Below the pieces are notes generated by a model that was given only the letters and a program-made list of their open reading frames with translations, did no database searches and was not told the origin of the DNA. DNA of 64,000 bases from NCBI RefSeq assembly GCF_963678635.1, contig NC_087065.1, positions 60,228,754 through 60,292,753 of the forward strand, given 5' to 3'. Of this stretch, positions 42,093-55,500 are shown piece by piece (the stretch's first letter is position 1; each line of letters starts with the position of its first letter). Position numbers and translations under genes: made by a program. The stretch comes from Symsagittifera roscoffensis (Eukaryota; Xenacoelomorpha; Acoela; Convolutidae).

Positions 42093-45000
42093 TGGTACCA
42101 GGGATAGTGGTTCAAGGGTCCCAACACCGAAGAAGAAGACATCCGATTGCCCATTAAAGGAATAAAGGGGTCATGGGACAGTGCGAGGTGTCCCAACTCT
42201 TGAGTGGCATGTCTTTGGACAGTATGGAAAAGTCTTGGGACAGTACAAAGAAGTCTTGGGACTGTACGGAGAAGTCTTGGGCTAGTACGAAGAAGTCTTG
42301 GGACAGTACGAAGAAGTCTTGGGACAGTACGGAAAAGTCTTGGGACAGTACGAAGAAGTCTTGGGACAGTACGGATAAGTCTTGGGACAGCACGAAGAAG
42401 TCTTGGGACAGTACGGAGAAGTCTTGGGACAGTACGGAAAAGTCTTGGGACTGTACGGAAAAGTCTTGGGACAGTACCAAGAAGTCTTGGGACAGTACGG
42501 AAAAGCCTTGGGACAGTACGAAGAAGTCTTGGGACAGTACGGAAAAGTCAAGGGACAGCACGGAAAAGGCTTGGGACAGTACGAAGGAGTCTTGGGACAG
42601 TACGAAGAAGTCTTGGGACAGTACGGAAAAGTCTTGGGACAGTACGAAGAAGTCTTGGGACAGTACGGATAAGTCTTGGGACAGCACGAAGAAGTCTTGG
42701 GACAGTACGGAGAAGTCTTGGGACAGTACGGAAAAGTCTTGGGACTGTACGGAAAAGTCTTGGGACAGTACCAAGAAGTCTTGGGACAGTACGGAAAAGC
42801 CTTGGGACAGTACGAAGAAGTCTTGGGACAGTACGGAAAAGTCAAGGGACAGCACGGAAAAGGCTTGGGACAGTACGAAGGAGTCTTGGGACAGTACGGA
42901 GAAGTCTTGGGACAGTACGGAAAAGTCTTGGGACTGTACGGAAAAGTCTTGGGACAGTACCAAGAAGTCTTGGGACAGTACGGAAAAGCCTTGGGACAGT
43001 ACGAAGAAGTCTTGGGACAGTACGGAAAAGTCAAGGGACAGCACGGAAAAGGCTTGGGACAGTACGAAAAGGTCCTGGGACAGTGCGAGGTAGCTCAACA
43101 CTTGAGTGGTAGGTCCTGGGACAGTGTGAAATGTCCCAATACTAGGGTGTGAGGTCTTGGGACAGTGTGAAGTGTCCCGACACTTGGTCGAGGGGTCTTA
43201 TGACAGTAACAGGTGTCCCAGCACTAGGTTTTGGGACGGTGCGAAGTGTCCCAACACTAGTACGAGTGGTATTGGGATAGCGCGAGGTGTCCCAACACTT
43301 AAATAAAGCACAAAGAAGCACTCCGATTGATTAAAAAACAGCCAAAAGTCCACTCGAATAAGATTACTTCAACTTGCATCGGATTAATAAGGGAGATAAA
43401 TACAGGGAGCTAGTAATTGAAACTTTTGGCCAGTAAGTTTGGGTTTTGGGAAAGTTTTTATACTAGAACTCAAAAGGTGGTACCAGGGATAGTGGTTCAA
43501 GGGTCCCAACACCGAAGAAGAAGAGATCCGATTGCCCATTAAAGGAATAAAGGGGTCATGGGACAGTGCGAGGTGTCCCAACTCTTGAGTGGCATGTCTT
43601 TGAACAGTATGGAAAAGTCTTGGAACAGTACAAGGAATCCTTGGGACTGTACGGAGAAGTCTTGGGCTAGTACGAAGAGGTCTTGGGACAGTACGAAGAA
43701 GTCTTTGGACAGTACGGAAAAGTCTTGGGACAGTACGAAGAAGTCTTGGGATAGTACGGATAAGTCTTGGGACAGCACGAAGAAGTCTTGGGACAGTACG
43801 AAGAAGTCTTGGGACAGTACGGATAAATCTTGGGACAGCACGAAGAAGTCTTGGGACAGTACGGAGAAGTCTTGGGACAGTACGGAAAAGTCGTGGGACA
43901 GTACGGAAAAGTCTTGGGACAGTACCAAGAAGTCTTGGGACAGTATGGAAAAGCCTTGGGACAGTACGAAGAAGTCTTGGGACAGTACGGAAAAGTCAAG
44001 GGACAGCACGGAAAAGGCTTGGGACAGTACGAAGGAGTCTTGGGACAGTACGAAAAGGTCCTGGGACAGTGCGAGGTAGCTCAACACTTGAGTGGTAGGT
44101 CCTGGGACAGTGTGAAATGTCCCAATACTAGGGTGTGAGGTCTTGGGACAGTGTGAAGTGTCCCGACACTTGGTCGAGGGGTCTTATGACAGTAACAGGT
44201 GTCCCAGCACTAGGTTTTGGGACGGTGCGAAGTGTCCCAACACTAGGACGAGTGGTATTGGGATAGCGCGAGGTGTCCCAACACTTAAATAAAGCACAAA
44301 GAAGCACTCCGATTGATTAAAAAACAGCCAAAAGTCCACTCGAATAAGATTACTTCAACTTGCATCGGATTAATAAGGGAGATAAATACAGGGAGCTAGT
44401 AATTGAAACTTTTGGCCAGTAAGTTTGGGTTTTGGGAAAGTTTTTATACTAGAACTCAAAAGGTGGTACCAGGGATAGTGGTTCAAGGGTCCCAACACCG
44501 AAGAAGAAGAGATCCGATTGCCCATTAAAGGAATAAAGGGGTCATGGGACAGTGCGAGGTGTCCCAACTCCTGAGTGGCATGTCTTTGGACAGTATGGAA
44601 AAGTCTTGGAACAGTATAAGGAATCCTTGGGACTGTACGGAGAAGTCTTGGGCTAGTACGAAGAGGTCTTGGGACAGTACGAAGAAGTCTTTGGACAGTA
44701 CGGAAAAGTCTTGGGACAGTACGAAGAAGTCTTGGGATAGTACGGATAAGTCTTGGGACAGCACGAAGAAGTCTTGGGACAGTACGAAGAAGTCTTGGGA
44801 CAGTACGGATAAATCTTGGGACAGCACGAAGAAGTCTTGGGACAGTACGGAGAAGTCTTGGGACAGTACGGAAAAGTCTTGGGACAGTACGCAAAAGTCT
44901 TGGGACAGTACCAAGAAGTCTTGGGACAGTATGGAAAAGCCTTGGGACAGTACAAAGAAGTCTTGGGACAGTACGGAAAAGTCAAGGGACAGCACGGAAA

Positions 45001-48000
45001 AGGCTTGGGACAGTACGAAGGAGTCTTGGGACAGTACGAAAAGGTCCTGGGACAGTGCGAGGTAGCTCAACACTTGAGTGGTAGGTCCTGGGACAGTGTG
45101 AAATGTCCCAATACTAGGGTGTGAGGTCTTGGGACAGTGTGAAGTGTCCCGACACTTGGTCGAGGGGTCTTATGACAGTAACAGGTGTCCCAGCACTAGG
45201 TTTTGGGACGGTGCGAAGTGTCCCAACACTAGGACGAGTGGTATTGGGATAGCGCGAGGTGTCCCAACACTTAAATAAAGCACAAAGAAGCACTCAGATT
45301 GATTAAAAAACAGCCAAAAGTCCACTCGAATAAGATTACTTCAACTTGCATCGGATTAATAAGGGAGATAAATACAGGGAGCTAGTAATTGAAACTTTTG
45401 GCCAGTAAGTTTGGGTTTTGGGAAAGTTTTTATACTAGAACTCAAAAGGTGGTACCAGGGATAGTGGTTCAAGGGTCCCAACACCGAAGAAGAAGAGATC
45501 CAATTGCCCATTAAAGGAATAAAGGGGTCATGGGACAGTGCGAGGTGTCCCAACTCTTGAGTGGCATGTCTTTGGACAGTATGGAAAAGTCTTGGGACAG
45601 TACAAGGAAGTCTTGGGACTGTACGGAGAAGTCTTGGGCTAGTACGAAGAGGTCTTGGGACAGTACGAAGAAGTCTTGGGACAGTACGGAAAAGTCTTGG
45701 GACAGTACGAAGAAGTCTTGGGACAGTACGGAAAAGTCTTGGGACAGTACCAAGAAGTCTTGGGACAGTATGGAAAAGCCTTGGGACAGTACAAAGAAGT
45801 CTTGGGACAGTACGGAAAAGTCAAGGGACAGCACGGAAAAGGCTTGGGACAGTACGAAGGAGTCTTGGGACAGTACGAAAAGGTCCTGGGACAGTGCGAG
45901 GTAGCTCAACACTTGAGTGGTAGGTCCTGGGACAGTGTGAAATGTCCCAATACTAGGGTGTGAGGTCTTGGGACAGTGTGAAGTGTCCCGACACTTGGTC
46001 GAGGGGTCTTATGACAGTAACAGGTGTCCCAGCACTAGGTTTTGGGACGGTGCGAAGTGTCCCAACACTAGGACGAGTGGTATTGGGATAGCGCGAGGTG
46101 TCCCAACACTTAAATAAAGCACAAAGAAGCACTCAGATTGATTAAAAAACAGCCAAAAGTCCACTCGAATAAGATTACTTCAACTTGCATCGGATTAATA
46201 AGGGAGATAAATACAGGGAGCTAGTAATTGAAACTTTTGGCCAGTAAGTTTGGGTTTTGGGAAAGTTTTTATACTAGAACTCAAAAAGTGGTACCAGGGA
46301 TAGTGGTTCAAGGGTCCCAACACCGAAGAAGAAGAGATCCAATTGCCTATTAAAGGAATAAAGGGGTCATGGGACAGTGCGAGGTGTCCCAACTCTTGAG
46401 TGGCATGTCTTTAGACAGTATGGAAAAGTCTTGGGACAGTACAAGGAAGTCTTGGGACTGTACGGAGAAGTCTTGGGCTAGTACGAAGAGGTCTTGGGAC
46501 AGTACGAAGAAGTCTTGGGACAGTACGGAAAAGTCTTGGGACAGTACGAAGAAGTCTTGGGACAGTACGGATAAGTCTTGGGACAGCACGAAGAAGTCTT
46601 GGGACAGTACGGAGAAGTCTTGGGACAGTACGGAAAAGTCTTGGGACAGTACGGAGAAGTCTTGGGACAGTACGGAAAAGTCTTGGGACAGTACGAAAAA
46701 GTCTTGGGACAGTACGGAAAAGTCTTGGGACAGTACGGAAAAGTCTTGGGACAGTACGAAGAAGTCTTGGGACAGTACGGAAAAGCCTTGGGACAGTATG
46801 AAAAAGTCTTGGGACAGTACGAAGAAGTCTTGGGACAGTACGGAAAAGTCAAGGAACAGCACGGAAAAGGCTTGGGACAGTACGAAGAAGTCTTGGGACA
46901 ATACGAAAAGGTCCTGGGACAGTGCGAGGTAGCTCAACACTTGAGTGGTAGGTCCTGGGACAGTGTGAAATGTCCCAATACTAGGGTGTGAGTCCTTGGG
47001 ACAGTGTGAAGTGTCCCGACACTTGGTCGAGGGGTCTTATGACAGTAACAGTTGTCCCAGCACTAGGTTTTGGGACGGTGCGAAGTGTCCCAACCTTAGG
47101 ACGAGTGGTATTGGGATAGCGCGAGGTGTCCCAACACTTAAATAAAGCACAAAGAAGCACTCAGATTGATTAAAAAACAGCCAAACGTCCACTCGAATAA
47201 GATTACTTCAACTTGCATCGGATTAATAAGGGAGATAAATACAGGGAGCTAGTAATTGAAACTTTTGGCCAGTAAGTTTGGGTTTTGGGAAAATTTTTAT
47301 ACTAGAACTCAAAAGGTGGTACCAGGGATAGTGGTTCAAGGGTCCCAACACCGAAGAAGAAGAGATCCGATTGCCCATTAAAGGAATAAAGGGGTCATGG
47401 GACAGTGCGAGGTGTCCCAACACTTGAGTGGCATGTCTTTGGACAGTATGGAAAAGTCTTGGGACAGTACAAGGAAGTCTTGGGACAGTACGGAGAAGTC
47501 TTGGGGCAGTACGGAAAAGTCTTGGGACAGTACGGAGAAGTCTTGGGACAGTACGGAAAAGTCTTGGGACAGTACGAAGAAGTCTTGTGACAGTACGGAA
47601 AAGCCTTGGGACAGTACGAAAAAGTCTTGGGACAGTACGAAGAAGTCTTGGGACAGTACGGAAAAGTCAAGGGACAGCACGGAAAAGGCTTGGGACAGTA
47701 CGAAGAAGTCTTGGGACAGTACGAAAAGGTCCTGGGACAGTGCGAGCTAGCTCAACACTTGAGTGGTAGGTCCTGGGACTGTGTGAAATGTCCCAATACT
47801 AGGGTGTGAGGTCTTGGGACAGTGTGAAGTGTCCCGACACTTGGTCGAGGGGTCTTAGGACAGTAACAGGTGTCCCAGCACTAGGTTTTGGGACGGTGCG
47901 AAGTGTCCCAACACTAGGACGAGTGGTCTTGGGATAGCGCGAGGTGTCCCAACACTTAAATAAAGCACAAAGAAGCACTCAGATTGATTAAAAAACAGCC

Positions 48001-48027
48001 AAAAGTCCACTCGAAAAAGATTACTTA
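41984..48027. repeat. Minisatellite cluster 2: six higher-order units
   Basis: Units begin at 41984, 43370, 44356, 45342, 46181 and 47209, with lengths of about 1386, 986, 986, 839, 1028 and 819 bases. Inside the first unit a block marked by CTGTACGG followed by AGTACCAAG recurs at 42451, 42745 and 42934, spacings of 294 and 189 bases (14 and 9 repeat units). All six frames are open through the arrays; no gene is called. Confidence 0.95.
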
Positions 48028-48225
48028 ATGATTTTTTCTTTAAAAAAATTGGGAAAATTTTTTAGATTTTCATCTGTAGAATAGAAACTTGTAAATATTC
48101 ATAACAAGTCAAAGAAAAATCATAACTCGTCGGAACGGAAGCCGACATTATCGGATCCGAATGTATTGAGAAATAACTTCTCAGTGAGCATGGTTAAAAC
48201 AAGAAGCGCAAAGGAAAACAAGATG
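48028..48225 (+). other. Leader and start-less gag remnant (copy C)
   Basis: Repeats 23469-23738, but a deletion near 48107 (AATATTCATAAC joined to AAGTCAAAG) removes about 80 bases, including the ATG used by copy B. The remaining frame has an in-frame ATG near 48190 and meets the same TAA at 48226-48228. Confidence 0.5.
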
Positions 48226-48687
48226 TAAGAAAGCGCTGTGGAAAGACAAACAGTACCTCTTATAGAAATCGATCTTGAGACAACAGATCAGAGTGATGAT
48301 GAGGTGGAAAGAAAAACAACGGAATCAACACTAATGCCGAATGCGGAAGAACAGGAAAAGAAAACGATAGAGTTCTCGCCGATTAACATTGCAGAAGATA
48401 CAACAAGCAATACGCCGGAAACGATAAAAGATGATTCTCAAACGAAACGAAAGTCGTTCACAGAGAGGATTGCAATGATGGTCGGAATGAAACCAAGAGA
48501 GAAAGAGGAGGTAGCACCAACGACCAAGAAAGGCAAAACTTTTGGAACAGTTTCTGCAATAAAAACAGAGGCCAATCAAAACGATGACCAGATCGAACTT
48601 GGAGTAACAGTTAACCATGAGGCAACATCTCACAATGGGGCATCAGCTAACCATGAAAAACAACTTCTCTTGAACTGGGCGACTTGA
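48226..48687 (+). pseudogene. gag: Gag-like acidic segment (copy C)
   Basis: Same as 23742-24200 with a few residue changes (for example KPREKEEVAP in place of KPTEKEGVAP). It ends at the same TGA overlap with the coiled-coil frame. Confidence 0.5.
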
Positions 48688-48996
48688 TGGTGAAGTTGGA
48701 ATAAATCGACAAAAAATTGGAGTGCAGTGAAGAGGATCGACAAATGCTAAAAAAAAAAAGAGATACGATATAACAACAACGAGAACCTGGACAATTGCTT
48801 CAATCTGGCGAGGGCGACGGAAGAAAAGCTACAGCAGATGTCAGACAAGGTAGAGGCTACCGACAAAGAGAGAGAGAAAAAATTCAAAAAAGACATGCAA
48901 GAAATGAAGCAACGGTACGATACTGTGAACAGTAAGTTATGGAGTCTGGAGACGAGAATAGACACAATGAGCAAAGACCAGGCTGAAGGAGGTCTT
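48688..48996 (+). pseudogene. gag: Gag-like coiled-coil segment, broken (copy C)
   Basis: Equivalent to 24201-24497. CAA has become TAA early in the segment (shared with copy D), and the A run near 48749 has 11 bases where copy B has 7, which shifts the frame. The helical sequence resumes in frame from 48838. The same deletion junction joins it to the integrase linker near 48986. Confidence 0.55.
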
Positions 48997-51882
48997 GTTG
49001 AGAACTTCGTTCACTGGACATGGAACACTGAATCAGACCCAAGCCACTGAGGAAGTCAGGATCAAGTCGAAATCTAGCTTCGCGAGGAGAGTGCATTTCA
49101 CGGACGCAAGAGAAGAATACGAGCCGAGCCCAGATTGTTCGTCCGGGGACGAGACAATGTCCGGGGAGTCTGATACCTTCGAGCCCGTCAAGGACGAATT
49201 GTCTGAGGAGTCAGACACTTTTGAGCCCGTGCAGGACGACTCGTCCGGGGAGAGGTTGACGAGACCACCTAGGGGCAGAATTTTGTCCGGGGAGTCGGAT
49301 TCAAAGCGACCAATGGACAGAGTTTTGTCCGGGGAGTCGAGAAACATCTCACACAACTTGGAATATGATGTTGGGGAATCAGTCGGCTCAAGTGTTGACT
49401 CGAGGCCCCAGTCCTGGGACAACATATCTGAAACAACTTCCAATTCCGATATGTCGGAGATTGCGATCCACTCCTTATTGGTAGACTGGAAGCAGCGCGG
49501 GCTGGACCGAGAAACACATCAGGATCCAGACAGGGACAGGTACACCTCAGATGAAGAGGGCACTGTGATAGATAATGCCGCAGATGAGCTCGAGCTGATA
49601 GCAGTTTCGAAATGCCCAACCAGATTGCTGCCACATGGTACGGTCGTACGTACCAATCTGGAACCATCTGTGCAGGAAGCGACGCCTTTGAAAAAGATAT
49701 GGTGTGTCAAGTTGATGGACGATGCTCATGCTCCGGAAATCATGAGTGGGCAAATGAACGTGGTAAAGACGTATTTGAAAGCCAGGTACAGGCTGTCGGA
49801 TCTTCTAAGGGCTCAACGAAATGATAGAATGACGAGCAGTTTGAAGAGATGGATCGAGAATGGAGCACCTGACAAGGGAGACTTGGAAGAAGACAGCTAC
49901 AAGATCTTGAAGCAATTCTACCTGAAGAGAAAAGACTTGTTGTACCTGAACAAGGACGGAATTGTAGCCTGTAAACGTAAGGAGGAGGACAAGGTCTTTT
50001 ACAAATATAATTCAATAGTGTTACCACAGTTGTACCAGACCGAATTGCTCTTTCGCTCACATGATCAGATGGGCCATCAAGGCGTGGACAAAGTGTACAA
50101 CAGGATACACAAACGATTCGAATGGCCGGGATTGAAGAAGGCTTGTGAAAAGTGGATTGCCGCGTGCCTGTCATGTCAGCAGCCGAAGGATCCCAGGAAA
50201 CTAAGGTTCCCCTTACAGTCAATAGAGTCGTCGGGTTTCAACGAAGTGGTGCAAATTGATCATCAGAAGATCTGTTTGACAGCAACGGGCTATAATCAGG
50301 TGCTGGTAAAGATGGACCATTTTACCTTTTGGCCGGACGTGATTTTCTTGACGGCGCCTAAATTGGACTGGGGACAGGCAATAGGCATGATGATAAGTGT
50401 GCGAAGGGTGGTCAGCATGGAGCCGCAGGTGATAATGGTTGCAGGCTCAAATGATCATCTGCAAAGCAGGGGCTTGTTGACACGTCTGACGGATGGGTCG
50501 ATCCCGAGCAACGAGGTCAATGGGGGGACGATAATGACACTGCTCTCGGCGATGGCTGAGGTAGAAACAGCAGCAAAACAACGTTTCACCCAAAATGTAG
50601 TGAAGGTGGTCTTTGTGTTGTCACCAGGGTACGCTGCATTGCCAGAACTCCTTCAGTTTGTGTACGCGATGGTCACAACGATAGCAGAGGGACGGTTCAA
50701 CGTAACCACGGGAATAAGTCCGCACATGATGCTAACGGGTCACGAAAAAGCGCTTCCGTTGACGTTTTTCTACCCTGAATATGAGGGGAAGAGAACAGCA
50801 CCGCAAACGTACGTGCGGGATGTTATTAGAAGACAGCAGGACCTCAATGACTTATGCAGGAGGAACACGCAACAGGCGCAAATTAGACAAAAAAGGAGGT
50901 TTGATAAAAGGACAGTCGATGCGAAAGCCTACTCAGTTGGCGACTACGTCTGGGTGTTCCAGGAAGTGGTTCCACCAAAAAGAACCAAGAAATTATTAAA
51001 GAAATGGCGTGGTCCATTTCAGATAACAGAGGTGCAACAAGGAGGTCGTTTTTATCGACTGAGCACTGGAAGAGCAGCTCATTACGAAAATATCAAACCA
51101 CACAATGCCTCGTCAGAGGACTGGTGCATCCCAGCGGACATGCAAGAGGGAGACTATTTGATAGTGGATCCTGCTTGTGAAGTGAATGAAAGGGGTACTC
51201 GCGACAAAAACGACGGGAATGAGGTGGTGGACGATTGCGACCTACCACTGGATCTGGAACTGACTGAGCGAGTAGAGGTGGACGATGAAACTCTACCTTA
51301 TGCCGAGGAAGACTGGGACTGCCCGGATCAAATCGAAATTGACGAAGGAATACAGCCTGAATTTCCTCTCACCATGGAAACACGCCAGAGCAAGAGAGGA
51401 AAAAACAAGAAGAAATACAATCCGTACGGCGAGAATTTTGTTGTAGACAGGATAGTTGTAAGTGATGTCATGGACTCGCTAGTGGGACTGGACGAAGTGG
51501 CGGTGCTAGAAGAAATCGACTTGGTGAATGACATGGATCAGGATTGGATCGAAGATCGATCAGAACCGGAAGTGGAGTTCGAACCAGAAGCGGAACAGAC
51601 TCATGAGCAAGAACTAACGAACTTGCGAGTGCTCGAATGGCTCCATGATCTGCCGACAGATCCAAAAGAGACGATCCTGACGATTCAGGACGTCGATAAA
51701 GATGGCATCAAATACGTCAGTCATAACAATACCGAGTCCAACTGGGTCACCCCAGATTGTCCTCTACGTGTTTCACAATCCAATCTCGATCTCCTAGATT
51801 TTGGGCGATCGACGGGGAGTGGGGGTAGGACTCACCCACACCGAAAATCTGATAATAAAAAAATTGAAATCGGCAAGAGAAA
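48986..51882 (+). CDS. Integrase chimera with core replaced by SGNH-like piece (copy C)
   Basis: Long open frame (48995-51952, 985 codons including the tail). Order: acidic (S/E)ESD linker; HHCC zinc region; first core Asp (VVQIDHQK); then, at about 50325, a switch to the second SGNH-like domain (FTFWPDVIFL to MVTTIAEGRFN, with GSND); then, at about 50704, a switch back into integrase after the missing core (TTGISPHMMLTGHEKAL); then the RGPFQITEV C-terminal domain and acidic tail. The second catalytic Asp and the Glu are absent, so integration activity is not expected. Relative to copy A the swap adds 45 bases and keeps the frame. No ATG is evident at the start. Confidence 0.75.
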
Positions 51883-51952
51883 TTTTGAGGATATGTTTTT
51901 ACTCAAGCAGACCCTGGAAACAGGTTCTACGGTTTTCTCTCAAGAGGTTTAG
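51883..51952 (+). other. Joined 3' tail of element (copy C)
   Basis: After GAGAAA the integrase frame runs into the tail equivalent to 17916-17985 (FEDMFLLKQTLETG), ending at TAG 51950-51952. The macrodomain, SGNH gene and accessory ORFs are deleted from this copy. Confidence 0.6.
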
Positions 51953-51985
51953 CACCCATCGCGTTTAAGGTAATTTTCGGCTTAA

Positions 51986-52066
51986 GAGGGGGGCTAAATA
52001 GGGGGGAGGTTAGAAGGGGGGCTGGTTAAGTTAGAGGTTGGCGGTTGCAAATTGTATAAAGGGGGG
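51986..52066 (+). promoter_or_regulatory. G-run polypurine tract (LTR block 3)
   Basis: Runs of six G at 51988-51993, 52001-52006, 52016-52021 and 52061-52066, as at 18019-18099. Before the last run this copy reads TATAAA where block 1 reads TAAAAA. Confidence 0.5.
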
Positions 52067-52569
52067 ACACTTTACAGTAACTAATCAATCAATATCGTCA
52101 ATTTAGTTACATTAGAATCTTACACGCTTGAGTTACAAAGCGAGGATATCCAAATTTAAGATCAAATTAAGGTAGATACCCTGGTCGGATCGGGTGGGGG
52201 GATCCGAAATAGACAGTTTTTGGAGCCTAGAAGGAGAATACCCAATAAAAACGTTATTATGGGGGAGGAAAACGCGTGACAATCAAGTACCAGACATTTT
52301 TTTCACGAAAAGACGACATTGGTCACCTTTGAATTTTAGGTGGGTTCATTTTTCTGTTTTTCATCATTTTTCTCACTTGAGTTTTTACGTTTTCGGTACT
52401 AGATTTAACGGTTTTAGACAAATAGGTGATCACAAGACACCTGCTAACAACTTGGGTTTTCAACTTGCATCGGGATTAATAAGGGAGATAAATACAGGGA
52501 GCTAGTAATTGAAACTTTTGGCCAGTAAATTTGGGTTTTGGGAAATTTTTTATACTAGAACTCAAAAGG
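52067..52569 (+). repeat. LTR-like block 3
   Basis: Second full-length copy of the block at 18100-18603, with AATAAA at 52244-52249. It is followed by the PBS-like site at 52570. It sits between the internal regions of copies C and D, as expected for an LTR shared by tandem elements. Confidence 0.45.
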
Positions 52570-55500
52570 TGGTACCAGGGATAGTGGTTCAAGGGTCCCA
52601 ACACCGAAGAAGAAGACATCCGATTGCCCATTAAAGGAATAAAGGGGTCATGGGACAGTGCGAGGTGTCCCAACTCTTGAGTGGCATGTCTTTGGACAGT
52701 ATGGAAAAGTCTTGGGACAGTACAAAGAAGTCTTGGGACTGTACGGAGAAGTCTTGGGCTAGTACGAAGAAGTCTTGGGACAGTACGAAGAAGTCTTGGG
52801 ACAGTACGGAAAAGTCTTGGGACAGTACGAAGAAGTCTTGGGACAGTACGGATAAGTCTTGGGACAGCACGAAGAAGTCTTGGGACAGTACGGAGAAGTC
52901 TTGGGACAGTACGGAAAAGTCTTGGGACTGTACGGAAAAGTCTTGGGACAGTACCAAGAAGTCTTGGGACAGTACGGAAAAGCCTTGGGACAGTACGAAG
53001 AAGTCTTGGGACAGTACGGAAAAGTCAAGGGACAGCACGGAAAAGGCTTGGGACAGTACGAAGGAGTCTTGGGACAGTACGAAAAGGTCCTGGGACAGTG
53101 CGAGGTAGCTCAACACTTGAGTGGTAGGTCCTGGGACAGTGTGAAATGTCCCAATACTAGGGTGTGAGGTCTTGGGACAGTGTGAAGTGTCCCGACACTT
53201 GGTCGAGGGGTCTTATGACAGTAACAGGTGTCCCAGCACTAGGTTTTGGGACGGTGCGAAGTGTCCCAACACTAGGACGAGTGGTATTGGGATAGCGCGA
53301 GGTGTCCCAACACTTAAATAAAGCACAAAGAAGCACTCCGATTGATTAAAAAACAGCCAAAAGTCCACTCGAATAAGATTACTTCAACTTGCATCGGATT
53401 AATAAGGGAGATAAATACAGGGAGCTAGTAATTGAAACTTTTGGCCAGTAAGTTTGGGTTTTGGGAAAGTTTTTATACTAGAACTCAAAAGGTGGTACCA
53501 GGGATAGTGGTTCAAGGGTCCCAACACCGAAGAAGAAGAGATCCGATTGCCCATTAAAGGAATAAAGGGGTCATGGGACAGTGCGAGGTGTCCCAACTCT
53601 TGAGTGGCATGTCTTTGAACAGTATGGAAAAGTCTTGGAACAGTATAAGGAAGCCTTGGGACTGTACGGAGAAGTCTTGGGCTAGTACGAAGAGGTCTTG
53701 GGACAGTACGAAGAAGTCTTTGGACAGTACGGAAAAGTCTTGGGACAGTACGAAGAAGTCTTGGGATAGTACGGATAAGTCTTGGGACAGCACGAAGAAG
53801 TCTTGGGACAGTACGAAGAAGTCTTGGGACAGTACGGATGAATCTTGGGACAGCACGAAGAAGTCTTGGGACAGTACGGAGAAGTCTTGGGATAGTACGG
53901 AAAAGTCTTGGGACAGTACGGAAAAGTCTTGGGACAGTACCAAGAAGTCTTGGGACAGTACGGAAAAGCCTTGGGACAGTACGAAGAAGTCTTGGGACAG
54001 TACGGAAAAGTCAAGGGACAGCACGGAAAAGGCTTGGGACAGTACGAAGGAGTCTTGGGACAGTACGAAAAGGTCCTGGGACAGTGCGAGGTAGCTCAAC
54101 ACTTGAGTGGTAGGTCCTGGGACAGTGTGAAATGTCCCAATACTAGGGTGTGAGGTCTTGGGACAGTGTGAAGTGTCCCGACACTTGGTCGAGGGGTCTT
54201 ATGACAGTAACAGGTGTCCCAGCACTAGGTTTTGGGACGGTGCGAAGTGTCCCAACACTAGGACGAGTGGTATTGGGATAGCGCGAGGTGTCCCAACACT
54301 TAAATAAAGCACAAAGAAGCACTCCGATTGATTAAAAAACAGCCAAAAGTCCACTCGAATAAGATTACTTCAACTTGCATCGGATTAATAAGGGAGATAA
54401 ATACAGGGAGCTAGTAATTGAAACTTTTGGCCAGTAAGTTTGGGTTTTGGGAAAGTTTTTATACTAGAACTCAAAAGGTGGTACCAGGGATAGTGGTTCA
54501 AGGGTCCCAACACCGAAGAAGAAGAGATCCGATTGCCCATTAAAGGAATAAAGGGGTCATGGGACAGTGCGAGGTGTCCCAACTCTTGAGTGGCATGTCT
54601 TTGGACAGTATGGAAAAGTCTTGGAACAGTACAAGGAATCCTTGGGACTGTACGGAGAAGTCTTGGGCTAGTGCGAAGAGGTCTTGGGACAGTACGAAGA
54701 AGTCTTTGGACAGTACGGAAAAGTCTTGGGACAGTACGAAGAAGTCTTGGGATAGTACGGATAAGTCTTGGGACAGCACGAAGAAGTCTTGGGACAGTAC
54801 GGATAAATCTTGGGACAGCACGAAGAAGTCTTGGGACAGTACGGAGAAGTCTTGGGACAGTACGGAAAAGTCTTGGGACAGTACGGAAAAGTCTTGGGAC
54901 AGTACCAAGAAGTCTTGGGACAGTACGGAAAAGCCTTGGGACAGTACAAAGAAGTCTTGGGACAGTACGGAAAAGTCAAGGGACAGCACGGAAAAGGCTT
55001 GGGACAGTACGAAGGAGTCTTGGGACAGTACGAAAAGGTCCTGGGACAGTGCGAGGTAGCTCAACACTTGAGTGGTAGGTCCTGGGACAGTGTGAAATGT
55101 CCCAATACTAGGGTGTGAGGTCTTGGGACAGTGTGAAGTGTCCCGACACTTGGTCGAGGGGTCTTATGACAGTAACAGGTGTCCCAGCACTAGGTTTTGG
55201 GACGGTGCGAAGTGTCCCAACACTAGGACGAGTGGTATTGGGATAGCGCGAGGTGTCCCAACACTTAAATAAAGCACAAAGAAGCACTCAGATTGATTAA
55301 AAAACAGCCAAAAGTCCACTCGAATAAGATTACTTCAACTTGCATCGGATTAATAAGGGAGATAAATACAGGGAGCTAGTAATTGAAACTTTTGGCCAGT
55401 AAGTTTGGGTTTTGGGAAAGTTTTTATACTAGAACTCAAAAGGTGGTACCAGGGATAGTGGTTCAAGGGTCCCAACACCGAAGAAGAAGAGATCCAATTG

